IMG/VR virus record: IMGVR_UViG_3300017967_007425
Location: 1-42,234 of that record
From: a virus
DNA length: 42,234 nt
Strand: one strand, 5' to 3'
Shown here piece by piece: positions 33,036-40,547 of the stretch (the stretch's first letter is position 1; every line of letters starts with the position of its first letter). The notes under the pieces are model-generated. The model was not told the origin of the DNA, searched no databases, and was given only the letters and a program-made list of their open reading frames with translations. A program made the translations under genes and the position numbers.

Positions 33036-33371
33036 TCATTTGATAAATTTTTGACATTTTTCGTTATAATATATGAATTCTACCATATTTCCATCTGGAT
33101 CTTCAAGATATACACCTGTTGTGCCATCTCTGTGACTAACTTTGGTTCCAACTTTAGGTAAATCATCAAAGTTAGAGCATAAAATGCCCATATGGGGCTT
33201 AGAAGATGCATAACTTTTATCCAGAAGAGCAATATTGGTATTTGAAACTTTTAAGCGAACATAGTTCTCTTGACGATGAGTTATTTCTCCTCCCAAAGTT
33301 TCTAAATACCATTTTTCTGAGATTTTCAAGTTATCAACTAAGATTGCAACATGATCTATAATAGAATTCAT
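33036..33371 (-). CDS. VOC-superfamily protein (glyoxalase-like)
   Basis: This 111-residue protein has the beta-alpha-beta-beta-beta fold pattern of vicinal-oxygen-chelate enzymes. IIDHVAILVDNLKISEKWY is the first module, and the last strands (YLEDPDGNMVEFIYY) carry the canonical DPDGNxxEF signature. The His near residue 7 and the Glu in VEF are the usual metal ligands. Families here include glyoxalase I, fosfomycin-resistance and extradiol enzymes, so the substrate is open. It looks like a metabolic or host-derived gene among virion-type genes. It has a good AAGGAG site. Confidence 0.8.
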   Translation of the reverse strand: MNSIIDHVAILVDNLKISEKWYLETLGGEITHRQENYVRLKVSNTNIALLDKSYASSKPHMGILCSNFDDLPKVGTKVSHRDGTTGVYLEDPDGNMVEFIYYNEKCQKFIK

Positions 33372-33393
33372 GAATTATACTCCTTAACTCTAT

Positions 33394-33630
33394 CTAAGTA
33401 GTGCTTTTGCTTTCTATTTTAGCATTAATAGCTAAAATATTAACTATCTCATTGTTATTTCCATCGACAACCTTTAACATTGCAACTTTTCTTTGTCGTT
33501 GGAAGCCAATTTCTTTACCAACAAACTTTTCTAGAACAATTCCTCTTCTTTTTTTCTTTTTTTTACTAATATCTGTCCAAGAGACAAGATCCCCAACATC
33601 AATTCTAGAATAATTCGTTTCGCCAAGCAT
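33394..33630 (-). CDS. Small SH3-like basic protein
   Basis: This 78-residue protein contains a probable small beta-barrel (DVGDLVSWTDISKKKKKRRG, then KVAMLKVVDGNN). Similar short barrels are seen at 35875-36210 and 39963-40268. The start at ATG 33630 follows the upstream stop closely; a TTG two codons earlier is possible. Function is unknown. Confidence 0.6.
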   Translation of the reverse strand: MLGETNYSRIDVGDLVSWTDISKKKKKRRGIVLEKFVGKEIGFQRQRKVAMLKVVDGNNNEIVNILAINAKIESKSTT

Positions 33631-33632
33631 AA

Positions 33633-33845
33633 TCAATTCGCATTTGCAGAAATTTCAGATTCAGTAGACTCCCTAGATGCATTTTTAAGCATTTTATCTT
33701 GTTCTTTATCCTTTTTCTCTTGTTTTTCTTTCTCTTCTTCTTTTTCTTTTTGCTCTTCTCTCTCAGCATCAGCCAAATCATCTAAGATTTCGGCTTTTTT
33801 CGATTCACTCAGGTACTTTTTCCAATTTTCAAATAATTTTTTCAT
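33633..33845 (-). CDS. Small helical protein with capsid-targeting-like N-terminus
   Basis: The protein has 70 residues. The N-terminus MKKLFENWKKYLSESKK is a short amphipathic, Trp-containing helix ending near Glu. The rest is a Lys/Glu-rich low-complexity helix (REEQKEKEEEKEKQEKKDKE). A T4-like capsid-targeting sequence (about 10 residues, cut after Glu by the prohead protease) would look similar, so packaging in the head is plausible. It is one of the smallest proteins of this type in the window. The start lies at TATAAATATG, where the apparent late-promoter octamer overlaps the ATG. Confidence 0.6.
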   Translation of the reverse strand: MKKLFENWKKYLSESKKAEILDDLADAEREEQKEKEEEKEKQEKKDKEQDKMLKNASRESTESEISANAN

Positions 33846-33847
33846 AT

Positions 33848-34021
33848 TTATAATCCTCTGTATACTTTATAGACTGCTTCGTGAAAGTCCATGCCATTTT
33901 CATACAACTCAACAACCCTCCGGGCTGCATTGTATGCTCAATTGCCCCTAATGCCTGCTTCATTGAACTTCTTTTCTAGTTTTTTAATCATTGATTCTTT
34001 TAATTCTTCTATACTTTCCAT
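33848..34021 (-). pseudogene. Small gene interrupted by an in-frame TGA
   Basis: From ATG 34021 (with GGGAAATAAG before it) the frame reads 27 codons (MESIEELKESMIKKLEKKFN, then EAGIRGN), then TGA at 33938-33940. It continues in the same frame for 29 codons (AYNAARRVVELYENGMDFHE, then AVYKVYRGL) to TAA at 33848. Both halves look like one helical protein of about 57 residues, and a single C-to-T change (CGA to TGA) would explain the stop. Alternatives are read-through or a sequencing error. TGA is a normal stop elsewhere in the window. Confidence 0.65.
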
Positions 34022-34085
34022 CTTATTTCCCTATTATAAATTTAAATATACATTTCGGACATTTTTTTGGTTTAACTTTTGTTAA

Positions 34086-34646
34086 TTAGTCCGCTTTAAG
34101 GTTAACAACAAAAGAGTTGTGCCCATTTGTATCCTTAAGTTCGACAGTTTCTCCATCATGAAGCTTTTTCATATCTGATTTTGAGATTGACACGTCAATT
34201 TCCACTTGATGGGAAGCAGTATTAATCTTCCCTTCGGCTGATTCTTGCATCATGCCAGTATCCTCGCCTAAATACTTCTCCATATAGTGGTAAACAGCAG
34301 AAATATAGTCAGATGCTTTGGTGATTTTTGCCTGAACCCACGCTGGAAGATTCTGTTCACCAATTTGTTGCATTCTAGCAGACATAGATTGGGAATATTT
34401 TGCTGCTTTGTCCAATTGAGTACTAGCCATAGAGACTTCATGATCCAATTCCCCTGTAATTGTAAGAGCTCCAGTTGCTTTTGTGTCACCTGATGTCGGA
34501 TCTTTCATCATTCCTCCATGCATGTCAGGATTATATGGCTCTAAATCGTGTCCACAGCTACCAGTTTTTTCTAGACTTACATTTTCTTTAGCGATTTGTT
34601 CCATCAACCACTTAATCTCTCGTCTAGTCAAGTCATAATTACTCAT
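34086..34646 (-). CDS. Probable structural or core protein
   Basis: This 186-residue protein has an N-terminal helix (SNYDLTRREIKWLMEQIAKE), a Met/Gly/His-rich loop (MHGGMMKDPTSGDTK) and a conserved-looking segment LPAWVQAKITKASDYISAVY. The C-terminus is a beta-rich tail (VEIDVSISKSDM, NGHNSFVVNLKAD). I recall this W-x-Q-x-K-I-x-x-A-x-D-Y-I pattern from other marine T4-like phages, but without a known role. Start ATG 34646 has AAAGGAG upstream at normal spacing; the ATG at 34655 is too close to that site. Confidence 0.65.
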   Translation of the reverse strand: MSNYDLTRREIKWLMEQIAKENVSLEKTGSCGHDLEPYNPDMHGGMMKDPTSGDTKATGALTITGELDHEVSMASTQLDKAAKYSQSMSARMQQIGEQNLPAWVQAKITKASDYISAVYHYMEKYLGEDTGMMQESAEGKINTASHQVEIDVSISKSDMKKLHDGETVELKDTNGHNSFVVNLKAD

Positions 34647-34651
34647 TTTGT

Positions 34652-35107
34652 TCATTCTCCTTTCTTTTTCTTTGAATTCTTTCGGCGATTTCCATCTCCA
34701 CCACCTCCATCTCCGGCTTCGCTGGATGAAGAATCGCCATGAAGCATATGCATATCATAAAAATATGATCCAAAGTACTTTTTACTACGCCCATAAGTGG
34801 GATGACTCTTATTTTTCTTTGGCTTTTTACGCTTTTTCTTCTTTTTTTCATCGAGTAAGTCGTCAACTTCTTGTAAAAATTCAATGTCATATGAAATCTG
34901 AGTCTCGATCTCTTCATTTTTGCGCTTGTCTTTCTTCTTCTTGCCTTTTTTAGCCATTTGCTTGTCTGCGACACCGTATGCAACCTCTTCTGGAACACCC
35001 TTCGAGATTAAATACTCAGCACGATCCTCTTTATCTTTATAAAATGAAGGAACATACTTCTTTTCGCTTTTCTTTTTTTTGGCTTCTACAATAACTTTGA
35101 TGGACAT
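34652..35107 (-). CDS. Small basic protein with poly-lysine region
   Basis: The protein has 151 residues and is strongly basic. The N-terminus MSIKVIVEAKKKKSEKK is followed by YKDKEDRAEYLISKGVPEE, an acidic bridge (EFLQEVDDLLDEKKKKKRKK) and a Gly/Ser-rich tail ending in KKKKGE. The phrase EVDDLLDEKKKKK is near-identical to EVEDLLDEKKRKKKK in the 20508-21305 gene, so the acidic-to-poly-Lys junction is a shared design. A role in binding packaged DNA is likely by charge but not shown. The ribosome site is GGAGAGG. Confidence 0.6.
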   Translation of the reverse strand: MSIKVIVEAKKKKSEKKYVPSFYKDKEDRAEYLISKGVPEEVAYGVADKQMAKKGKKKKDKRKNEEIETQISYDIEFLQEVDDLLDEKKKKKRKKPKKNKSHPTYGRSKKYFGSYFYDMHMLHGDSSSSEAGDGGGGDGNRRKNSKKKKGE

Positions 35108-35136
35108 ATGGAAATAACCTCTCCATAAATAGTAAT

Positions 35137-35454
35137 CTAGCCCATTAGTTTGCTATAAAATAATGCAGCACCCATCAAAAACTGCACAAATGCAAAGATA
35201 GCCATTGATTTTGTTTTATACTGTTTTAAATCTTCGACTTCTTTTTTCATTTCTCTGAGTTGAGACGGAGACACAATATCATCAATTTTCTCTTTCCACT
35301 GTGTAAGCTGTGCAACACTATTTTGTTGCCCTCTAAGCTCTGCGACTTCGGTTTTCAATTCCTGTATTTCACTACGTAAATGGCTCATTCCATTGTTAAG
35401 ATCCTCTAATTGCTGCAACACCAGCTTACTATATACATCCCATCCTGCGTCCAT
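35137..35454 (-). CDS. Coiled-coil membrane protein, C-terminal anchor
   Basis: This 105-residue protein has a long heptad-repeat coiled coil (LRSEIQELKTEVAELRGQQN; LREMKKEVEDLKQYKTK) and ends in a single hydrophobic span (MAIFAFVQFLMGAALFYSKL). The layout resembles XhlA-type phage membrane proteins and other lysis accessories, but holin function is not shown. It should sit in the inner membrane with the coil in the cytoplasm. It is followed at once by the Nudix gene's reading frame upstream of it, one base apart. Confidence 0.65.
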   Translation of the reverse strand: MDAGWDVYSKLVLQQLEDLNNGMSHLRSEIQELKTEVAELRGQQNSVAQLTQWKEKIDDIVSPSQLREMKKEVEDLKQYKTKSMAIFAFVQFLMGAALFYSKLMG

Positions 35455-35455
35455 C

Positions 35456-35854
35456 TTATTTCCCTCCGAATTCCTTAAGTAAATAGTCTACCAATCCAGT
35501 ATGTGCGGTTCTTGTTAAGTAATAATCTTGTGCCCGTTCTACCGGAACCCATCGCCATTTCTCAATCTCTTCTTCTTGTAGGACAATCTCTCCAATCCAT
35601 TCCGTTACCATGAAATAAACCTTGTCCCTATCTTCGTCTTTTCCAATAAATTTTGCTTTTTTGATCTTTAATCCTATCTCTTCTAGACATTCTCTATAGA
35701 CGCCTTGTTCTTTAGATTCTCCAAACTTGATTTTACCACCGGGTATGTCATATCTGTCTTCACTGCCTGTTGGCTTAACTAATAATATTCTCCCCTCTTT
35801 AATGAAAAATGCTTTTGCTGATGTTTTTGTATCTCCAGGTTTTAAGCTTGTCAT
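35456..35854 (-). CDS. Nudix hydrolase
   Basis: This 132-residue enzyme has a complete Nudix box (GX5EX7REUXEEXGU) at about residues 39-61, starting GGKIKFGES and ending RECLEEIG. YDIPGGK precedes it. The family cleaves nucleoside diphosphates linked to other groups (nucleotide sugars, ADP-ribose, oxidised dNTPs, capped RNA). In this window ADP-ribose and nucleotide-sugar substrates would fit the neighbours, but no specificity motif can be read. It has a strong AAGGAG site and is close to the membrane protein gene downstream. Confidence 0.87.
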   Translation of the reverse strand: MTSLKPGDTKTSAKAFFIKEGRILLVKPTGSEDRYDIPGGKIKFGESKEQGVYRECLEEIGLKIKKAKFIGKDEDRDKVYFMVTEWIGEIVLQEEEIEKWRWVPVERAQDYYLTRTAHTGLVDYLLKEFGGK

Positions 35855-35874
35855 AATTTCTCCTTAGTTTGGAT

Positions 35875-36210
35875 TTAATTAGTCCGTTGCACCACAATAA
35901 AGCTTTCATTATGAAACCATTCTTCGTGAATCAGTCTGTAAGAATTATCACTACTTTCATTTTTCAAGCCCCATCTTACTGTAAAAACTTTTCCATTCTT
36001 AAGAATAGCATCTTTGCTTCTCAAAGGAAAGGCAAGGGTACCTATAAGCTCTTCTTTGCCTTCGATAATCAATAATTGATCGTAATCTTCTATAGCCGTA
36101 ACTAATCCATATGGGTATTTATTAACATTTGGAAAAACCCTATCCCATACTTTTGTAAAAGTAATTAAATCTCCTACATTTGGAAGTTCTACTAAATTTT
36201 TTGTTGTCAT
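35875..36210 (-). CDS. Small beta-rich protein of unknown function
   Basis: This 111-residue protein looks mostly beta-strand. PNVGDLITFTKVWDRV recalls the first strand of an SH3-like barrel as in 33394-33630, and KVFTVRWGLKNES and EEWFHNESFIVVQ follow. No catalytic residues are evident. No strong ribosome site precedes ATG 36210. Confidence 0.6.
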   Translation of the reverse strand: MTTKNLVELPNVGDLITFTKVWDRVFPNVNKYPYGLVTAIEDYDQLLIIEGKEELIGTLAFPLRSKDAILKNGKVFTVRWGLKNESSDNSYRLIHEEWFHNESFIVVQRTN

Positions 36211-36221
36211 GTTTTAAATAG

Positions 36222-36884
36222 TCATAAAGAGTCGATAATCTCTGGCAAATTAATTGGAACTACCCTAGTGATATTACCAACCAACTGCATTCTAGAATCT
36301 TCGCCAAAAACAGCAATAGAAACCACTACTCCTAAGACTTTACCCTCTTTATCAAAAACCACAGAACCAGAACTTCCAGGCATCGAAAAAGAGTCAATTA
36401 TATATCCCCTAGAGTCGTAAGCAGTAATCATTCCTTTAGATAAGTTAAAATTAGTTCCAATTGGATGTCCACAATGATATACTTCTTTTCCCAATAAATT
36501 ATTATCTGATAATTTAAATTCTGTGGCAAAGGTACCTGTCATTTTAGATATTGGTTTTATTATTGCCAAGTCAAGAGCAGGGTTTGATAAGATAACAAGT
36601 CCTGAAGCTACATTTCCGTTTTTTTCTAAGATATCTAAAAATAGAGATCCCGAGACAACATGATTGGCAGTAATGATGTACTGTTCTCCTTTATAGACAA
36701 AAAGATTTCCAGATCCGATTCCAAATCCTTCCTGTTTTATTGAAACTAGTTGTACAGAAGATTCAAAAGCTATTTTAAGTCCATCTTCTGCACTTTCATG
36801 AACTAAGCCGCTAATAGCATTGTGAACCTCTGCATTAGAAGTACCACCAATGAATAAAAATAATAAAAATAAAATGTTCTTCAT
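36222..36884 (-). CDS. Exported trypsin-like serine protease
   Basis: This 220-residue protein has a signal peptide (KNILFLLFLFIGGTSNA, probable cut after Ala18). A trypsin/DegP-type domain follows, with His75 in ITANHVV, Asp105 in LDLAII and the nucleophile Ser172 in MPGSSGSVVF. No PDZ domain follows, unlike DegP. A phage protease with a signal peptide would act in the periplasm or at the outer membrane, perhaps on a host receptor, envelope protein or competitor. Alternatively it is cell-derived. The ribosome site (GGGGGG) lies in a hairpin directly before the ATG. Confidence 0.85.
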   Translation of the reverse strand: MKNILFLLFLFIGGTSNAEVHNAISGLVHESAEDGLKIAFESSVQLVSIKQEGFGIGSGNLFVYKGEQYIITANHVVSGSLFLDILEKNGNVASGLVILSNPALDLAIIKPISKMTGTFATEFKLSDNNLLGKEVYHCGHPIGTNFNLSKGMITAYDSRGYIIDSFSMPGSSGSVVFDKEGKVLGVVVSIAVFGEDSRMQLVGNITRVVPINLPEIIDSL

Positions 36885-36889
36885 TTTTT

Positions 36890-36914
36890 AGCCCCCCTAT
36901 AAGTATATAGGGCT
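36890..36914 (-). promoter_or_regulatory. Hairpin enclosing the ribosome site of the serine protease gene
   Basis: On the minus strand AGCCCTATA pairs with TATAGGG...GCT, leaving three bulged G residues. The six-G run that should serve as ribosome site is inside the stem, six bases before ATG 36884. This could limit translation. It is not a terminator, since A residues, not U, follow. Confidence 0.4.
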
Positions 36915-39580
36915 TATCGGGCTTGAAGCAACTTTAGAACCTCTTTTCTTATGATCTCTTGTACGCCTTCTGGCTTTCTTGGTTGGGCTATTGAGTGCAA
37001 ATCTGCTCTGACTAAAGCCTCCATACATTCTTCAGCATCAATGTGCCATCCGTTATTGTCATTGAATTGTCCTAACATCATTTTACCAACTGTTTCAATG
37101 GTAGCAGCATCCCAATCTTCACAAGTAATTTTGATAGTTACAGAGTATCCTTCATTATCAATGATAGCTTGGAAAATCTTTTCTGGACTGATATCGGCAT
37201 CTCTATTGACTTCAATTCCTACTTCCATTTCAAGTTCGTTTAGTTCTGTAGCACCAGAGAGCCCTGAGTATAGATTCTGGTTATTGTAGAACTCTTGGTG
37301 TATCAAGCCGGCTTTAAGAATGTTCATACCTTCAGAACTCAACATAGAGGTTAATGTGGCTATATGATTAGAAAGCCTTTTTGCCATTTCAACCAACTCA
37401 GGATTATCTGGATCAAAGCTTTCATTGACACTATCGAATAAATCTTGAAGCCACACGTCATCTGAAAACTCGGCAGTAAATGATTGAATAATTTCTAATC
37501 CCATAGCATTATCTTCATCAACTTCTATGTCATCAATATTCCAGTTGGAATCTTCTTCAAGAGCGTCTTTGAATCTTGTCATATAGAATTTGCTTGAAAC
37601 ATCTGTTCTGATGTCTCCACCGCCGTGATATGAGGTGTATTCTTTTATGTAATTTTGTAGACTATCATCAACAGCAGGATCAGTAACACTATTTACCAAA
37701 TCAGCAATATCATTCAATGCATACATCCACGTATCAGGATCATAAGATTGGTAATTTTCATTATGCTCTGAATCGAAATGGGTAATGTGAAATTCAATTA
37801 TACAGACATTGGTGTATCCATAAGCAGAATCTCTATAATAAACAGTATAATCTTTGAACCAACTATTATCATAAAAGTATAAATCATCTGCTGAATCCAC
37901 AGCATCTGTCATCAAATCACTGACATCAGTGCCAGACTTTACGTATTCTATTTCATCACCAAAAGGTAATACAATCCTAACTTCTCCAGTCATATAAAAC
38001 CCTTCACCATTCCAATCCTGATCTACTCCAAGTTGAGAGAAATCAACTCTCCCTCCAGAATATTCATGCTTAAGATCGCTTAAAGCCTGTCTTGCTGTAT
38101 CGATATCCATTCCTGCGTATTGATCTTTGAGAGATTGTTCTAAATCATTTGAATACTGAACAGTCTGTTCGAATTCTAAGTCTCCTCTATCAAGTACTTG
38201 TCCAAAAAACTCTGGGATCATGTTAGTCATATGAGTATCTTCGTAGTGTCCCCCTACTCTAAGGAATCTACGTAAATCAATATTACCACTGAATTTGTCT
38301 ACAATATCTTGAATCTTTGTTCTTTGGGTATTAGCCAAAACTTTGCTGACATGCTCTGCAAATCCGGGAATGGTATCACCATAAGTTCTTTTTTCTGGTA
38401 CGGCAACTCTTGTAAGGATTTCTGAATAGTCACCTTTGTCTGCCAAGAAACCAACGTTTTTGATTCTAATTCTTCCAACAGGAGAAAACCCATCTATGCC
38501 TCTCTGATCATCAGAAAATAATTCGTCATCTTCATACTGATCTAAAAGATCTTGTGTAGGCGGCTCTTCAAATTCGTCTGGGTTGAGAGCATACGCAATC
38601 ATCCCATTTGCATGGGCTTCTGCAAGAGCACAAATATTATATTGATCATAGCGTGATAAATTACCTTTGTAATCCGAAGAAGGCAAAGAATGGCAAGATT
38701 CCATTCCTTGATGATCAGACATTCTAAATACATCAATAGGGTGACGAGAGAATACGACATATTCTGTTTCTCCAAGTGAAGCCTTATATTCATCCAATTT
38801 CTTTCCTTCGAAAAATTCATAGTTCTTCACATTAGAACCACCAGCGCCACTCATAAGCCATTGAGATTGTTTACTAGCCATATTTTTCAACTTAGAGATT
38901 CCAAAGAAATCCTCAACATCATTATCAGTTTCCTCGCCTCTTCCCCATCTTACTCTGCTAATATCTGCAAAGATTCTCATCGAAGCCTCGGCAGGCAAAA
39001 ACTTCATAATTGATTTCTTGAGAGCCAATCTCTTTCGGAACATATTCAAATAATTTTTATCCTTAAGATATTCTGGTTTAAACCCACTTGCTCTTCTATA
39101 GGAAGGAACAGGCTTTCCATCACTAAAGTTCTTTTCAGCGTACTCTTTCATATCTGAAACAGTTTTTTGCCATCCGTCCATTGTCTGCGAGACAGAATTT
39201 AAATATTTATTTAAATCTTGCATCCATTTTGTGATAGACATTTTTTCTTCTTTGGTTCTATGTTGGACTCCATCTTCTGGGTTAGCAATATAAGAAGATC
39301 TTACAGACTTGATAACCTCTCCCATATTATCTGGATTGAATCTCCACCCAGTACTGTTTAAAAACTTTTCAAACTGCGAGAAAGGAGAGTTAGGATCATC
39401 AGATTTAAAAGAAGACAAGATACGATACCTATCTCCAAATATATCTTGAAAAGGAAGAGCAGACTTTGGCATCTCTAGAACATCGTTAAGATGTCCAATT
39501 TCTTCTGCTGTTGCTTCATTAAGTTGTTTATTCATTTCTTCGATAATCAAAGATCTGAGAAAATCTTTTGTTAATTTCAT
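36914..39580 (-). CDS. Very large virion-type protein of unknown function
   Basis: This 888-residue protein begins with an amphipathic helix (MKLTKDFLRSLIIEEMNKQL) as in other probable capsid-associated proteins. The central part holds a Cys/His-containing block (VVFSRHPIDVFRMSDHQGME, SCHSLP, and NICALAEAHANGMIAYAL). This resembles a motif (rms-x-h...SCHS) I recall from several phage and mobile-element proteins of unknown activity. The C-terminal half has many beta strands and Tyr/Asp-rich segments (ADDLYFYDNSWFKDYTVYYR). No known catalytic set is complete. Size and position suggest a tail or head protein or an injected effector. It is followed by the serine protease gene. Confidence 0.6.
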   Translation of the reverse strand: MKLTKDFLRSLIIEEMNKQLNEATAEEIGHLNDVLEMPKSALPFQDIFGDRYRILSSFKSDDPNSPFSQFEKFLNSTGWRFNPDNMGEVIKSVRSSYIANPEDGVQHRTKEEKMSITKWMQDLNKYLNSVSQTMDGWQKTVSDMKEYAEKNFSDGKPVPSYRRASGFKPEYLKDKNYLNMFRKRLALKKSIMKFLPAEASMRIFADISRVRWGRGEETDNDVEDFFGISKLKNMASKQSQWLMSGAGGSNVKNYEFFEGKKLDEYKASLGETEYVVFSRHPIDVFRMSDHQGMESCHSLPSSDYKGNLSRYDQYNICALAEAHANGMIAYALNPDEFEEPPTQDLLDQYEDDELFSDDQRGIDGFSPVGRIRIKNVGFLADKGDYSEILTRVAVPEKRTYGDTIPGFAEHVSKVLANTQRTKIQDIVDKFSGNIDLRRFLRVGGHYEDTHMTNMIPEFFGQVLDRGDLEFEQTVQYSNDLEQSLKDQYAGMDIDTARQALSDLKHEYSGGRVDFSQLGVDQDWNGEGFYMTGEVRIVLPFGDEIEYVKSGTDVSDLMTDAVDSADDLYFYDNSWFKDYTVYYRDSAYGYTNVCIIEFHITHFDSEHNENYQSYDPDTWMYALNDIADLVNSVTDPAVDDSLQNYIKEYTSYHGGGDIRTDVSSKFYMTRFKDALEEDSNWNIDDIEVDEDNAMGLEIIQSFTAEFSDDVWLQDLFDSVNESFDPDNPELVEMAKRLSNHIATLTSMLSSEGMNILKAGLIHQEFYNNQNLYSGLSGATELNELEMEVGIEVNRDADISPEKIFQAIIDNEGYSVTIKITCEDWDAATIETVGKMMLGQFNDNNGWHIDAEECMEALVRADLHSIAQPRKPEGVQEIIRKEVLKLLQAR

Positions 39581-39595
39581 GTCCTACCTCTTTTT

Positions 39596-39997
39596 TTAAA
39601 TTTCAAAATCTAAATCATCTTGACTAGTGCTGGTTTGCTCTTCTTCGCCACGTAATTTTCTTTTTAATCTTTCCAATTCTTGTCTTCGTCTTTTATCATC
39701 ACTAACAGAAACTGGAACAGAACTATCAGCCTCATCATATGGAGGAATCTTTGGAGATGAACTTCCTTTTCGTTTCGCATCAGCATCATTTACAGCTTTA
39801 ATATATGCAATCACTTCATCTGGTGACATATCCTCAAGATTATCCTTGCTAGAGAATATAGCCTTAAGAGTCGCAATAGAAACACCTAATGCAGCTAGCA
39901 TTGCCCAATTATTCGGATCTGTCAGCATATCTACAACAGACTCTTTGATTAATTTTTTTTGTTTATTTTCTTTCAAAACTTTTACTTTGATTGGCAT
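39596..39997 (-). CDS. Small protein with hydrophobic helix
   Basis: The protein has 133 residues. The N-terminus MPIKVKVLKENKQKKLIKES is basic, and a hydrophobic stretch (NNWAMLAALGVSIATLKAIF) could be a membrane helix or buried core. The rest is charged and helical (RRRQELERLKRKLRGEEEQ). The start MxIKVxV and basic N-terminus resemble the 34652-35107 protein. The ribosome site is CGGAG at 39997. Function is unknown. Confidence 0.6.
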   Translation of the reverse strand: MPIKVKVLKENKQKKLIKESVVDMLTDPNNWAMLAALGVSIATLKAIFSSKDNLEDMSPDEVIAYIKAVNDADAKRKGSSSPKIPPYDEADSSVPVSVSDDKRRRQELERLKRKLRGEEEQTSTSQDDLDFEI

Positions 39998-40268
39998 AAT
40001 TTTTTACTCCGTTCGAACTTTGTATTATAAATAGTCGTTCATATGAATGCCAACCAATTTTCCTTTTATCTTTAAAGCGAAAAAAGGGAGATCTAGTCCA
40101 AGCAACTTTGACATAGATCTTCCCTTCTTCTCTTCTACTATCTAATATTATACCAATCCCGGATTTATTAATCCCAAGTTCTCCATTATCTGAGCTCATA
40201 CAAACCAAAGAACCTACTAAGGCATCTTTAATGTTTTTATATTCTTCTAAAGATAATATTAAATCCAT
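39963..40268 (-). CDS. Small beta-barrel-like protein
   Basis: The 101-residue frame reads as a beta-rich domain (VGSLVCMSSDNGELGINKSG, then GKIYVKVAWTR and GWHSYERLFII). It overlaps the downstream gene by 35 bases and the upstream stop by 10 bases (ATGGATTTAA). Both ends are consistent with the packed operon. It may be a KOW/SH3-like fold as in two other genes here. The function is unknown. Confidence 0.55.
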   Translation of the reverse strand: MDLILSLEEYKNIKDALVGSLVCMSSDNGELGINKSGIGIILDSRREEGKIYVKVAWTRSPFFRFKDKRKIGWHSYERLFIIQSSNGVKNYANQSKSFERK

Positions 40269-40498
40269 TCAGAATCTGAATCTTCTTCGGAGGATTCTTC
40301 TTCCTCGATAACTGATTCAATTTCTCCTTCTACTAAGATTTTATTTGATTCGATATTCATTGTAATGCTTTCTAATGATAAGTTATCGATATTCATTATT
40401 TCTGTCATTAAAATAAAATATTCCATAACAGCATTTTGTAGTTCCGGAAAGTCTCCAATGTCAATTTGGTATTTTTTCTTTTCATTTTGTTTAGCCAT
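40259..40498 (-). CDS. Small acidic protein
   Basis: The protein has 79 residues and ends in an extremely acidic tail (EEEESSEEDSDSEWI). A short alpha/beta part precedes it (YQIDIGDFPELQNAVMEYF). It is first after promoter P6, with a clear CAGGAG site. Acidic tails of this type can mimic DNA or bind RNA polymerase, but that is speculation. Confidence 0.62.
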   Translation of the reverse strand: MAKQNEKKKYQIDIGDFPELQNAVMEYFILMTEIMNIDNLSLESITMNIESNKILVEGEIESVIEEEESSEEDSDSEWI

Positions 40499-40519
40499 AT
40501 TCTCTCCTGATATACAATA

Positions 40520-40547
40520 TATACGAATAACTATTCAATATTATTCA
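40520..40547 (-). promoter_or_regulatory. Phage promoter element P6 (TGAATA-N16-CGTATA)
   Basis: TTGAATA, 16 bases, CGTATATA, ending 22 bases before ATG 40498. It overlaps the 3' end of the kinase-like gene. Confidence 0.68.

Noticed and set aside
33839-33852. TATAAATA octamer like the T4 late promoter, before the 33633-33845 gene
   Set aside because: It overlaps the start codon itself, and I saw no other exact copy on the coding strand near a gene start, so it cannot define a late-promoter class here.
21325-40036. Repeated ACTATTTA(T/A) on the coding strand near several starts (21325, 26548, 35125, 36214, 40027)
   Set aside because: The distance to the start varies from 0 to 30 bases and similar strings occur within genes, so base composition explains it well enough.
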